A stretch of DNA of 12,806 nucleotides from contig JAISXJ010000161.1 of assembly GCA_031270565.1 (NCBI GenBank), positions 1 to 12,806 on the forward strand, read 5' to 3'. Made by a program: the position numbers and the translations under genes. The DNA comes from Prevotellaceae bacterium. GTDB taxonomy: Bacteria; Bacteroidota; Bacteroidia; Bacteroidales; Paludibacteraceae. Of this stretch, positions 12,770 to 12,806 are shown in pieces; the first letter of the stretch is position 1; every line of letters starts with the position of its first letter. Under the pieces are notes generated by a model. That model made no database searches and was not told where the DNA came from. It saw only the letters and a program-made list of their open reading frames with translations.

Positions 12770-12786
12770 TCTCGTTACAAACGAGA
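12770..12786 (+). terminator. Hairpin downstream of tnaA
   Basis: TCTCGTT-ACA-AACGAGA is a perfect 7-bp stem with a 3-nt loop, 142 nt after the tnaA stop. The following sequence is only weakly T-rich (TTACCATTT), so it may be a terminator or one more unit of the palindromic repeat array cut by the window end. Confidence 0.4.
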
Positions 12787-12806
12787 TTACCATTTACCCC
12801 TCGTTG

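Overview
The window looks like a contig from a member of the order Bacteroidales (phylum Bacteroidota), probably uncultured. Four things point there: Bacteroidota-typical families (DUF4292 lipoprotein, FISUMP secreted protein, DUF4469, Bacteroides-like tryptophanase); AT-rich sequence before start codons with no clear Shine-Dalgarno; several TAnnTTTG-type -7 boxes instead of TATAAT; and spacers filled with short AT-rich repeats. No rRNA, tRNA or CRISPR array was seen.

Layout. Positions 1-980, minus strand: a small DUF4469 protein behind a long leader. 980-3140, minus strand: a compact unit transcribed as gamma-carbonic-anhydrase-like protein, then type II glutaminyl cyclase lipoprotein (its start overlaps the previous stop), then RNase HII. 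3141-3596: a spacer with hairpins and one doubtful micro-ORF. 3597-5453, minus strand: class II fructose-bisphosphate aldolase followed 21 nt later by a BadF/BadG-type sugar kinase, read as a carbon-metabolism pair. 5454-6050: a divergent promoter region holding a decayed IS remnant inside an inverted repeat. 6084-8930, plus strand: DUF4292 lipoprotein and an EnvC-type degenerate LytM activator (cell-envelope pair), then an exported coiled-coil protein of unknown function. 9188-10561, minus strand: an exported FISUMP protein. 11252-12628, plus strand: tryptophanase (indole production). After it comes an array of tandem and palindromic repeats up to the window edge.

The most unusual signal is not a protein. 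A leader of about 250 nt is present twice, 10 kb apart, upstream of two unrelated minus-strand genes (DUF4469 and FISUMP). Both copies keep a 28-bp identical block that can fold as a small hairpin, a run of nine C (RNA sense), and a hairpin with a U-rich tail near the gene-proximal end. In the left copy that hairpin has the form of a strong intrinsic terminator. In both cases a possible promoter lies about 350 nt before the start codon. The element could be an attenuator-type 5' leader, a small-RNA gene family, or a recombination or phase-variation cassette for surface genes; the sequence alone does not decide.

Other points: RNase HII has GGG where the family has the GRG motif; a coding-like stretch follows the stop of the coiled-coil gene in frame; the fba and DUF4292 promoters lie in the two arms of one inverted repeat; and the motif TTAGTGAATA recurs at four intergenic sites.
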